A DNA stretch of 64,000 nucleotides from NCBI GenBank assembly GCA_020634135.1, contig JACKCG010000002.1:496001-560000 (forward strand). The letters run 5' to 3'. Origin of the DNA: Anaerolineaceae bacterium. GTDB lineage: Bacteria > Chloroflexota > Anaerolineae > Aggregatilineales > Phototrophicaceae. A program made the translations under genes and the position numbers. Below are positions 17,523 through 25,158 of the stretch, one piece after another (the first letter of the stretch is position 1; each line of letters begins with the position of its first letter). The notes under the pieces were generated by a model. The model ran no database searches and was not told the origin of the DNA. It saw only the letters and a list, made by a program, of their open reading frames with translations.

Positions 17523-17705
17523 TTCCGCGCGAATACGGTTCGGATAGCACCCTGCTGGCGACGGCTCAACGAATGGTCGCCGGATGGGGACTGGGAACAG
17601 TTTTGGCGCACCTTCCTGAGCCAACTCGATGCTGAGGAAAAGCCGGAATGGGTGCAAGCTTGTCTGGACGGGGAGCTATTTAATGCGTGTCCAGGTTGGA
17701 TTTGA
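17523..17705 (+). pseudogene. IS5-type transposase N-terminal fragment
   Basis: One frame reads APCWRRLNEWSPDGDWEQFW, then RTFLSQLDAEEKPEWVQACL and DGELF before a TGA at 17703. This closely resembles the DUF4096-type N-terminal helix-turn-helix region of IS5-family transposases (the pattern CWRRLxxWxxxGxWExxW followed by a Leu-Asp-x-x-x-x-Leu-Asp-W segment). The catalytic DDE domain is absent and no start codon or terminal repeats are seen, so it is a dead fragment. Its end overlaps the last codons of the convergent lipoprotein gene. Confidence 0.55.
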
Positions 17706-18728
17706 CCCACCGCTGAAGCGGAACACACCTACCGGCGCATCAATATAAAAGGCGCCCGTGTTTTCCTCAAACTGAATCGTGCGGTTGCCACTGTCTATGT
17801 TGCCGGTTGCCCAGCCGATAGCGCCGTTCCAACTGCCAATTGGCGCATTGGTGTTAAAATAAGCCCAGTTAAACATCTGCTGCGGCTCGAATAACCCGCT
17901 CGGCGGGGTGCTGGCGGTGAGGGTCGCACCGTCCCAACCGTTGGTATATTCGATGTAGCGGCTGTCCTGGGTCTGCATGCCGTAAATCCGGTTCATATTA
18001 TTGGCATTCACATAGATCATGAAGCCGCGCTCGAACGACTGGAACGCGCCGGGGCCAATCGCGCCGACTGCTGTTGGACAACCGGCGTTTGCCGGGGCAA
18101 ATTGGTCGCCAAAGAACCAGCTTATCGGGCATTGCACCGTAATCGGAATAGACTGCGTGACTTCCTGCCCGCCCCGCTGTGCGGTCAGCTTGTAGATTAC
18201 AAGATGGCTGCCCGCCGGGACAACCACATTCAACTGCCCGGTGGGGATGACCGAGAAGGTCTGCACCACCGCGCCTTGCTGGTTGAGCTGGTCAATCCGC
18301 GCCACATCGGATACTGTATTCCATGAGAGCATGATGCTCGAATTCCCGGCCACGGTGGTTGCGCTCGCGCCAAAGGTGATGATCTGTGGTGCGGCGGGTG
18401 TAGGGGTCAGCGTGTTGGTGGGATGTGGATGTGACCGTCAATGTACTGGTGGGTGTCGGCGTCTGAGAGGGCGTAGACGTGAGCGTGGATGTCAGGGTCG
18501 CCGTAGACGTGTTGGTGCTGGTGGGTGTCGGCGTCAGCGTGTTGGTCGGGTGTCGCCGTCGAAGTGGATGTCAGAGTTGCGGTTGGGGTATAACTTGGTG
18601 TTACACTGGGAAGTACAGCCAGAGTTTGGCAGTTCAACAACCTCTTCCGCCGGTGAGCAGGCCGTAATAACCAGGACCGTAACGATCAAGAAGATAAACG
18701 GGTTCAATGATTTGGTGATGCCAGACAT
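17676..18728 (-). pseudogene. Lipoprotein with Thr/Pro-rich linker, frameshifted
   Basis: The gene starts at the ATG at 18728 with a lipoprotein signal (FIFLIVTVLVITACSPAEE, lipobox ITAC). The frame is then lost. A second frame continues with LAVLPSVTPSYTPTATLTST and a third with TNTLTPTPTSTNTSTATLTS, a Thr/Pro linker typical of surface lipoproteins in this group. From about 18400 the first frame resumes and gives an intact C-terminal domain: AGNSSIMLSWNTVSDVARID (Ig-like start), a VPAGSHLVIYKLTAQRGG strand region and a unique NMNRIYGMQ / GIGWATGNIDSGNR domain. At least three single-base indels lie in the low-complexity linker. They may be consensus errors rather than true decay. The last codons overlap the transposase fragment. 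Confidence 0.65.
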
Positions 18729-18772
18729 AAGATTCTTCCCCCATCAACGACCAGCGATCTGCCAGATTTGTA

Positions 18773-19801
18773 GATTTACTTTTTTTATTACTTGGCTTAA
18801 TCATACTCTTATCTACCGCGTCCTGCCAGACGACTTTGGTCGCAGAAGACCTGCCAACCCTCGCGCCGTCGCTGCCGCCGCCCCCCGGTTACGCCTGCCA
18901 CCATTCGCCTGACCCAGACGCCGCGCTCGATTGTTTTTTCGCCACCTGCCACGCTGCCGCCGACATTCCCACCGACGGCCACGCCCGCCTGGTCACAGCC
19001 GCGCCCAGCACCGACCAGGCTGCCCGTGACGGCGCTGCCCATTGCCGATTCTTCCCACGCATGACCCAAGCGTCACAGCTACCGGCACTTCCCCAGCGAC
19101 GCATCCCGGCGGATAATACCTTTCTGATTGGGCAGTCGGCAGGCGGGCGCGATATTCTGGGCTGGCGCTTTGGGCAAGGCGACAAAATCCTGCTGCTGGT
19201 GGGCGGCATTCATGGCGGGTTTGAGGGCAACACGGTCACACTGGTGAACGAACTCATCGCGCATTTTGAGAACACGCCGGAGGATGTCCTGCCGGGGATC
19301 AGCATCATCCTGATTCCAACGGCGAACCCGGATGGGCTGGCACTAGGGCGGCAGACGGAGGGACGTTTTAACGCCAATGGAGTTGACCTGAACCGCAATT
19401 GGGGCTGTGAGTGGTCGCCGGACGCCGTGTGGCGTGATGAGCAAGTAGACCCCGGCCCGCACGCCTTTTCTGAACCGGAAACGCAGGCTTTAGCCGCCTT
19501 TATCCGCCAGCTTCAACCATCAGCCGCCGTGTTCTATCACGCTGCCGCCGAAGGGGTGTTCGCCGGAGACTGTGAGGGTGGGCATGGCTCGGATCAGTTA
19601 GCCGCCGTGATTGGGGAAGCCGCCGGATACGCCTATGGGGAGGAGTTCAGCGCTTATCCCGTCACTGGGACGGCGGCCAGTTGGATAGATGGACAGGGCA
19701 TCCCGGCGGTTGACCTGGAACTCAGCACCACACGCAGCAGCGAATTTGACCGCAACCTGCGCGGTGTGCTGGCCGTCGAGGCGTGGCTGTCAGGACGGTG
19801 A
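18773..19801 (+). CDS. M14 zinc carboxypeptidase, probable lipoprotein, linker frameshifted
   Basis: The catalytic domain (about 19080-19801) is complete: Zn ligands in GGIHGGFEGN (His-x-x-Glu), NPDG, the substrate Arg in GVDLNRNWG, the third Zn ligand His in FYHAAAEG and the catalytic Glu in AVDLELSTTRSSEFDRNL. Upstream, in the same frame, is a lipoprotein signal (LLLGLIILLSTASC, Cys codon at 18824). Between them the natural coding frame is a different one, reading VTPATIRLTQTPRSIVFSPP and a Thr/Pro-rich stretch up to IADSSHA. Two compensating indels, one in the CCCCCC run at 18880-18885, therefore garble about 60 residues. No good start codon is found upstream, next to a seven-T run, so the true start is unresolved. 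It should trim peptides or cell-wall material outside the cell. Confidence 0.75.
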   Translation, partial: DLLFLLLGLIILLSTASCQTTLVAEDLPTLAPSLPPPPGYACHHSPDPDAALDCFFATCHAAADIPTDGHARLVTAAPSTDQAARDGAAHCRFFPRMTQASQLPALPQRRIPADNTFLIGQSAGGRDILGWRFGQGDKILLLVGGIHGGFEGNTVTLVNELIAHFENTPEDVLPGISIILIPTANPDGLALGRQTEGRFNANGVDLNRNWGCEWSPDAVWRDEQVDPGPHAFSEPETQALAAFIRQLQPSAAVFYHAAAEGVFAGDCEGGHGSDQLAAVIGEAAGYAYGEEFSAYPVTGTAASWIDGQGIPAVDLELSTTRSSEFDRNLRGVLAVEAWLSGR

Positions 19802-19807
19802 CTGAGT

Positions 19808-20284
19808 TCACCCCAGTGCCATTCGAATGGCACTGACCTGTCTGTGATACTCCTCCTGAGTTAGTCGTCGCCGTTCATATTCCGCCAGATTCAGCGGCAT
19901 CCCCGGCGCGGGGTCGCCATAATAACGGGGCGTGATGTGGCAGTGCAGGTGTGGAAGCGCGTTGCCTAATATCTGGAAATTCATCTTGGCAGGATGATAG
20001 ACCTGTTCCAGTGCATTCGCCGCCCGCATCATGTCCTCGAAAAACCGATTGCGGTCTGCCGGGGAAAGGTGGTAGGGTTCAGGGACATGCTGCTTGCAGA
20101 TCAGTACACAGTAACCCGGCGAAAACTGATTCACGGAAAGGCGCAGCACGCTCATTTCGAGTTGAGCAATGGTGTAGCCGAATTGGTTGACCTGTTCGCC
20201 AGATGCGAGTTCGACGCACATCGGGCAGTCCTCCCCGCGTACCAGCGCATCCCATTTTTCAATTGGCATCCATGCTGAGGTCAT
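19808..20284 (-). CDS. HIT family protein
   Basis: A 158-residue histidine-triad nucleotide hydrolase or transferase. The signature HLHCHITPR supplies the His-x-His-x-His triad, and an upstream SPGYCVLICKQHVPEPYHL segment gives the expected strand and helix. A CPMC pair near residue 20 may bind zinc as in some branches. HIT proteins cleave nucleoside phosphoramidates, adenylated compounds or dinucleoside polyphosphates; the substrate here is unknown. It is convergent with the carboxypeptidase gene, only 6 bases apart. Confidence 0.9.
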   Translation of the reverse strand: MTSAWMPIEKWDALVRGEDCPMCVELASGEQVNQFGYTIAQLEMSVLRLSVNQFSPGYCVLICKQHVPEPYHLSPADRNRFFEDMMRAANALEQVYHPAKMNFQILGNALPHLHCHITPRYYGDPAPGMPLNLAEYERRRLTQEEYHRQVSAIRMALG

Positions 20285-20378
20285 ACGGCTTTCTCCCAGG
20301 TGAATAGCGTTCGATGTGCATCATCATACTCGCTGGGCCGCTGGCAGTCATGACGGTTGGCCTATGGCTTCCCAATCT

Positions 20379-21161
20379 TCAGATTATTCGATTATGATTC
20401 CGGGCCTTTCGGATAAAGTCGGCGGCTTCCCGAATGTCTGCCAGCCAGGCCTGTAATGGCTGCGGCACATCATCCAGGCCGGGCAGGGTGTTCAGATGGG
20501 CATAGGCCTCAGTGAGTTGAGGCGCAAGATCAAGATTCCCCCCGGTAGCCTGTGCCATCAAGTTGTCCCAACGTGCGACCAGAGCCTGTATGCCAGCCTC
20601 GTCACCAGCTTTTCCCATCTGTTCCCGAATATCCGCAAACAGGCTTTTCCACGCTTCAGCCAGGTGCTTCTGTTCTGCATACGACTGTTGCGCTCCGGCT
20701 TCTGCCAGCCGGTCACGCTGCTCTTCCGTAATGAATTGCTCGAACCAATCCGCCTGATTATTCATGTTAACCGCCTCAATGATGTGGATAAACTGTTCCA
20801 GATTCCATGTTGGTGTGCTGTCCAGCGCGTTCTGTGCCTGTTCGATAGCCCGGATGACCTGCTCAAGCTGACGAATCTGCTGGCCTAGAACCTGCTTCTG
20901 GCGTTCCATCAGATGGCGTATTCCGGCCATATCAGTCGTCAACAGACTCCGGATTTCATCCAGGGATAAACCGATCAGCTTCAGTGTGAGAATCTGTTGC
21001 AGGCGGGCGTAGTCCATCTCTGTGTATAAGCGGCGCTTCCCTTCCGAGTAAGCGGACGGTCTGAGCAGGCCAATCTGGTCGTAGTAGCGGAGGGTACGCA
21101 CGGTGATACCCGCCCGTTCTGCGAATTCGCCGATGCCGAAATAGCTGGTTCTGGACACCAA
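20379..21161 (-). CDS. MerR-family regulator with TipAS-like effector domain
   Basis: A 260-residue transcription regulator. The N-terminal winged helix is typical of MerR (FGIGEFAERAGITVRTLRYY, DQIGLLRPS, RRLYTEMDYARLQQI), followed by a long dimerisation helix (residues 75-115). The C-terminal 120 residues form an all-alpha domain like the antibiotic-binding TipAS domain (DWFEQFITEEQRDRL, then EAWKSLFADIREQM). The frame starts with TTG GTG at 21161/21158, and GGAG lies about 9 bases before the TTG; no ATG fits. MerR proteins usually bind a dyad between spaced promoter elements, often their own. Confidence 0.87.
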   Translation of the reverse strand: MVSRTSYFGIGEFAERAGITVRTLRYYDQIGLLRPSAYSEGKRRLYTEMDYARLQQILTLKLIGLSLDEIRSLLTTDMAGIRHLMERQKQVLGQQIRQLEQVIRAIEQAQNALDSTPTWNLEQFIHIIEAVNMNNQADWFEQFITEEQRDRLAEAGAQQSYAEQKHLAEAWKSLFADIREQMGKAGDEAGIQALVARWDNLMAQATGGNLDLAPQLTEAYAHLNTLPGLDDVPQPLQAWLADIREAADFIRKARNHNRII

Positions 21162-21261
21162 AGGTTATGACTCCTGATGACACCACCGAAAATCAGTATA
21201 CAAGCTGACGTAACGTCACTTGCAAGAAGCAATTTGTGGGGGAAAAGGCGGAACAGCCCGT

Positions 21262-22416
21262 TTAATCGCTGGATTGTACATCTATCCAGCGCAGTACCCA
21301 GCGCCCGCGCTCAGTCTGCGACGTGGCGGTGACCATATAGGTCACATCGTCCACAACCAGCAGATCGGCATGGCCGACCCCGAAATTGAAACTTACGGGG
21401 AACAGTACCGGATTACCGGGGAACTTCTCCCATGCGCCATCTATGGCATCGCTTACCGAACGGGCGAATCCCAGGCCGAACTGCGTATCCATGCCGCGTT
21501 CCAGCACATCCGGGCCGCGCACGCCCTCATAGGCCATGTAGTAGTGGTCACCTACTTTGAGGACATCGGCGGAACTGACGTAGCGGAAGTCGAAATAGGG
21601 CGCGATGGCATCTCCTTCAGTGATGTCGAGCGGGCCGTACTCCGCCGCGCCGGAAAACAGCGGGTCATGGTCGCAGACCCGCAGTCCGACTGCGCCTTCG
21701 TGACGGTTTCCGGTGTAGCAGCGCATGTGTCCCGGCGCAGAACCCGCCGCTGTGAACACATAGAGTGTATCGCCTTCGACATACAGCCCCGGCGGCGCGC
21801 CGACCAGGCAGTCATAGGCTTCGCCACGAATATTGGGGTGTGGGCCGATTTTCTCGGTGGCGCTGCACTGAATGTAGGAACTCGGCCAGGTGCCGCTGGG
21901 AAAACTGACTTCAGCCCAATCTGACCAGTTCAGCCCATCAGGCGATGTCCGCAGGATGGCGTGGGCGTGCCACTCGTAGACGAGATACCAGGTATCTTCA
22001 GTACGGAACACACGAGGATACTGCTGGGCGGTGATGTGGTCGCGCTGGTCATCGCACGGGCATTGTCCGCAGGGAATCGAGCAAACCGGGGCGGGCAGGC
22101 TGAAGCTTATCCCATTGTCGGTGCTTTCCCAGCGGGTCAGGCAGCCAGGGAAGGCCACCGGTTCGCCACACTGGTCAATCACCCCGGCGGACTTATCGCT
22201 GGCGTGCAAGTATGACCAATATACACCGTCACCGATGTAGACCGTATCACTTTCCCCAATCGGCAGTCCGACATCGGGAATATCCACGACCCACTCGGCG
22301 CGACCTTCCCAGAAGTCTGCCAGCGTGGGGGCGGGGCGATCCTGGGCGGCGGCAGGCAGACTCAGCAGCAGGGCGGTGATGAGCATTACAGAAAGTGAAG
22401 TGGCACGATTCTTCAT
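21262..22416 (-). CDS. Secreted five-bladed propeller protein (GH43/GH32-like), Cys-rich insert
   Basis: A 384-residue exported protein with signal peptide (MKNRATSLSVMLITALLLSL, cleavage near AAAQD). The repeated blade pattern, with YWSYLHASDKS, DTWYLVYEWHAH, ILRTSPDGLNW, DHYYMAYEGV and FGVGHADLLVVDDVTYM, resembles the five-bladed beta-propeller of glycosidase families 43, 32 and 68. I cannot point to the three catalytic acids, so an enzymatic role is not established. A cluster CSIPCGQCPC around residue 113 may form disulfides or bind a metal. It is divergent from the MFS-HEAT gene. Confidence 0.72.
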   Translation of the reverse strand: MKNRATSLSVMLITALLLSLPAAAQDRPAPTLADFWEGRAEWVVDIPDVGLPIGESDTVYIGDGVYWSYLHASDKSAGVIDQCGEPVAFPGCLTRWESTDNGISFSLPAPVCSIPCGQCPCDDQRDHITAQQYPRVFRTEDTWYLVYEWHAHAILRTSPDGLNWSDWAEVSFPSGTWPSSYIQCSATEKIGPHPNIRGEAYDCLVGAPPGLYVEGDTLYVFTAAGSAPGHMRCYTGNRHEGAVGLRVCDHDPLFSGAAEYGPLDITEGDAIAPYFDFRYVSSADVLKVGDHYYMAYEGVRGPDVLERGMDTQFGLGFARSVSDAIDGAWEKFPGNPVLFPVSFNFGVGHADLLVVDDVTYMVTATSQTERGRWVLRWIDVQSSD

Positions 22417-22583
22417 GAAACACCTGGGGGATTGTCTTTACCAGGCGATATTCTAACGTCCTGGCCGGATTGAGCGCCACTATATGGCACTTATTGATTG
22501 GTTAGCTGTGGTAGGGGTTTTTCGGTGGCGGCGGTTTATAATGGGAACACAATAGGGATTATTTGAACAGTGACTTTTGCCTG

Positions 22584-24815
22584 ATGACAACATCCACACT
22601 GACTAACGCCGAGAAAATCCGCAAACTGCGCTGGAATACAGCTTTCAGCGGGTTTAATACCATCTTCGCCCTGTTGACATTTTTTGGGCCGGCCTATGTG
22701 CTGTTCCTGGATGAGCTTGGCTTTACCAAAACGCAAATCGGATTCCTGCTTTCCTTCATGCCGTTCACTGGCCTGGTCGCCCCGCTCATCGCGCCGGCAG
22801 TCGCTCGTTTTGGCTATAAACGGACATTCGTTACGTTCTGGGGCGCCCGCAAAGTGGTGACTGCCGGTTTCTTGCTCACCCCCTGGGTACTGGCTGAGTT
22901 CGGCCATGACGCGCTGCTGGTTTATGTGATGATTCTTGCGGCAGGCTTTGCGCTTTCCAGGTCAATCGCTGAAACGGGGCTGCTTCCCTGGGGGCAGGAG
23001 TATATTCCCAACACCATTCGCGGACGTTACGCGGCAGTCAATGAAATTATCTCACGGTTAATCGGTATAGGTGCCACCGCGCTCGCCAGCTACATCCTCG
23101 GCCTGGCTATCGGGCTGGATCGGTTCATGCTGATGTTCGCGATTGCCATCGTGTTCGGCATACTGGCGGTCTGGTCAGCCTCGAAAATCCCCGGCGGCGC
23201 TCCGATCAGGAAAACCGGTGTCGGGAGTATGTCGCACCGTCACCTGCTGCGGGCACTGCGGGATAACAACCTGCTGTTGTATATCGCGGGGGTGGGCATC
23301 CTGACAATCGGCACAACGCCCATGGCCTCATTTTTACCGCTGTTCGTGGAACAGCAGGCCGGACTCAGCGAGAGTCAGGTCGTGATTGCCCTGCAAATCG
23401 GCTCGCTGGTGGGTGGGCTGGCGGCAACGTACCTCGTGGGGTGGGCGGCGGATCGCTATGGCAGTAAGCCGGTTTTGCTTTCCGGGCTGTATATCAAGAT
23501 TTTAGTGCCATTGGCCTGGGTGTTGATCCCGCGCTCTTCCGATTGGAGCCTGACGGCGGCGCTGGTGATTTCCGCTATCAGTGGCGCGGTGGATATTGCC
23601 TGGTTGATCGGTTCGGCCCGTCTGCTTTATGTGCGGGTTGTCCCCCGCGAACACAGCGCGGAATATATGGCGGTTTATTACGCAGCGGTTGGGTTGATTG
23701 GTGGAATCAGCCAGGTGGTAGGTGGCGGTTTGCTTGACCTGACACAGGGTATATCCGGCCAGTTTCTCATCTTCACCCTCGATCCATTCTTCCCGCTGTT
23801 TGCCCTGGCGCTGGTGCTGACCGCTGTTGGTGTGGTTATCTTCAGCCGTGTGAAGGCCGACAGCCCGGTGAGTGTGAGCGAATTTGCGACGATGTTCATT
23901 CATGGTAACCCGGTGCAGGCGTTTGAATCGATGTTCCGCTACTATCGGGCGCGGGATGAACGGGCAACCATCGCGATGACTGAACGAATGGGGCAAACGA
24001 AAAGCCCACTGACGGTGGAAGAACTGCTGGAAGCACTGCGCGATCCGCGATTTAATGTGCGTTTTGAGGCCATTATTTCGATTGCGCGGATGGAATCCGA
24101 TCCCCGCCTGGTTGAGGCGTTGTGTCAAATCCTGGATGGCACGGAGGTTTCGTTGAGCGTGGTTGCGGCCTGGGCGCTGGGGCGGATGGGCGACGCTCAG
24201 GGTGTGGAGGCCCTGCGGCGCGGGCTGGATGCGCCTTATCGTTCGATTCAGGTGCATTGTGCGCGGGCGTTGGGTACGCTGGGGGATACTACCATCGTCC
24301 CGCTGCTGCTGGAACGTTTGGGGAGCGAGACTGACAAAGGGCTGCGAATCGCCTATTGTTCGGCGCTGGGCAGTATGCGCACCGTCGAAGCTGCTCCGGC
24401 CTTGTTGGAGGTGCTGGAAAGCACGACTAACGATGGAGCGCGGCTGGAACTGGCGCTGGCGTTGGCGCGCATCGTTGGGCAGGAACAGTATTTTGTCCGG
24501 CTGCTACGCCAGTTCCGCCAGGACAAAGGAACGGCAGTTTATCAGACGATGATGAGCCTGAAGCGCCGGCTGGCACTGCCGTATGGTGAGCAGCGCCAGC
24601 TTGACCAGTGCGCCCATATATTCTCATTGGATGATTTTACGGGTGGCGTGGCACACCTGGTTGAGATTATCCGCACCTTTCCACCGGAAATGTATACGCC
24701 GGTTGGTCAAACCATCCTGGATGCGTGTGCCAGCCATCTGGCATCCTCCGGCGCTGAACATGAGGAATACCTGCTCCTGGCCCTGCATACGCTGGTGGCG
24801 GGTGCGGAGAAATGA
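22584..24815 (+). CDS. MFS transporter fused to HEAT repeats
   Basis: The first 425 or so residues form a 12-helix major facilitator transporter: RKLRWNTAFSGFNTIFALLT as helix 1, LVGWAADRYGSKPVLLSG as the loop between helices 8 and 9 (G-x-x-x-D-R-x-G-x-K/R), and ALVLTAVGVVIFSRVK as the last helix. Residues 480-640 are HEAT repeats: LREA-like EALRDPRFNVRFEAIISIAR, VSLSVVAAWALGRMGDAQ, SIQVHCARALGTLGDTT and LRIAYCSALGSMRTVE. The soluble tail should face the cytoplasm and may dock a partner protein. The ATG at 22584 is preferred over an upstream TTG. TATAAT is present at 22537-22542. Substrate unknown. Confidence 0.88.
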   Translation: MTTSTLTNAEKIRKLRWNTAFSGFNTIFALLTFFGPAYVLFLDELGFTKTQIGFLLSFMPFTGLVAPLIAPAVARFGYKRTFVTFWGARKVVTAGFLLTPWVLAEFGHDALLVYVMILAAGFALSRSIAETGLLPWGQEYIPNTIRGRYAAVNEIISRLIGIGATALASYILGLAIGLDRFMLMFAIAIVFGILAVWSASKIPGGAPIRKTGVGSMSHRHLLRALRDNNLLLYIAGVGILTIGTTPMASFLPLFVEQQAGLSESQVVIALQIGSLVGGLAATYLVGWAADRYGSKPVLLSGLYIKILVPLAWVLIPRSSDWSLTAALVISAISGAVDIAWLIGSARLLYVRVVPREHSAEYMAVYYAAVGLIGGISQVVGGGLLDLTQGISGQFLIFTLDPFFPLFALALVLTAVGVVIFSRVKADSPVSVSEFATMFIHGNPVQAFESMFRYYRARDERATIAMTERMGQTKSPLTVEELLEALRDPRFNVRFEAIISIARMESDPRLVEALCQILDGTEVSLSVVAAWALGRMGDAQGVEALRRGLDAPYRSIQVHCARALGTLGDTTIVPLLLERLGSETDKGLRIAYCSALGSMRTVEAAPALLEVLESTTNDGARLELALALARIVGQEQYFVRLLRQFRQDKGTAVYQTMMSLKRRLALPYGEQRQLDQCAHIFSLDDFTGGVAHLVEIIRTFPPEMYTPVGQTILDACASHLASSGAEHEEYLLLALHTLVAGAEK

Positions 24816-24841
24816 ATCGTGATGTGCCTTTTGCATCTCTC

Positions 24842-24871
24842 TTGACTTGTGTGGCGGGATAAGACTATACT
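24842..24871 (+). promoter_or_regulatory. Strong promoter of the metG leader
   Basis: TTGACT (24842-24847) and TATACT (24866-24871) with 18-base spacing, one mismatch each from the housekeeping consensus. Expected transcription start is near 24878-24879, exactly at the ATG of the leader peptide. Confidence 0.7.
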
Positions 24872-24878
24872 CAACAAT

Positions 24879-24971
24879 ATGAACACATGGATACGGCATA
24901 CACACACTAACATGATGATGGTCATGTGTAACCTGCATCGGGATAGATGTTGGGCGTTGTGCCGTGCCTGA
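24879..24971 (+). CDS. Met/Cys-rich leader peptide (putative)
   Basis: A 30-codon frame with ATG at 24879, about 7 bases after the -10 element, so the message is probably leaderless. It begins MNTWIRHTHTN, continues NMMMVMCNLHRD, and ends with Cys codons at positions 24 and 28 before TGA at 24969-24971. Five of 30 residues are Met, four of them at positions 12-14 and 16, and three are Cys. An intrinsic terminator begins 25 bases after the stop and the operon downstream contains methionyl-tRNA synthetase. This is the layout of a ribosome-mediated attenuator. Translation is not proven. Confidence 0.55.
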   Translation: MNTWIRHTHTNMMMVMCNLHRDRCWALCRA

Positions 24972-25008
24972 GTGAAATCGCCAGGAAATCACACGAACCG
25001 TCTGTCCC
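24940..25008 (+). promoter_or_regulatory. Candidate antiterminator pairing
   Basis: GGGATAGATG (24940-24949), inside the leader-peptide frame, can pair over ten consecutive bases (eight Watson-Crick, two G-U) with CGTCTGTCCC (24999-25008), which includes most of the terminator's 5' arm. The two pairings exclude each other. A ribosome stalled on the Met run would leave 24940-24949 free; how a non-stalled ribosome would favour the terminator is not clear from the sequence. Confidence 0.45.
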
Positions 25009-25028
25009 CAGTAGGCAGGCGGTTTTTT
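24996..25028 (+). terminator. Leader (attenuator) terminator
   Basis: AACCGTCTG (24996-25004) pairs with CAGGCGGTT (25016-25024), nine base pairs with one G-U, followed by a T run at 25023-25028. It stands 130 bases before the start of the nucleotidyltransferase-metG operon. Confidence 0.75.
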
Positions 25029-25158
25029 ATTTGAGTGGAAAGTAAAAAGTGCCGAGTTGAAAGCTGAAGTCGTATTGAGTCAGAATGGGCAGGAGCATGA
25101 TATAGCGTGCCCCTACGGAAAAAAGCCGGATATTCTGGATTGCTTGATAGGAGATGTT

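Noticed and set aside
17326..17550. Small basic protein (KAPAFRHGDI-type) on the minus strand
   Set aside because: This is the usual spurious translation of an IS605-type end hairpin, with no ribosome binding site.
18418..18580. Short tandem repeat array
   Set aside because: It is the DNA of a Thr/Pro-rich linker read in shifted frames, not an independent repeat element.
24940..25028. T-box riboswitch ahead of metG
   Set aside because: The hallmark AGGGTGGNACCGCG antiterminator sequence and a Stem I-sized leader are absent; the transcript before the terminator is only about 150 bases and contains a leader-peptide-like frame instead.
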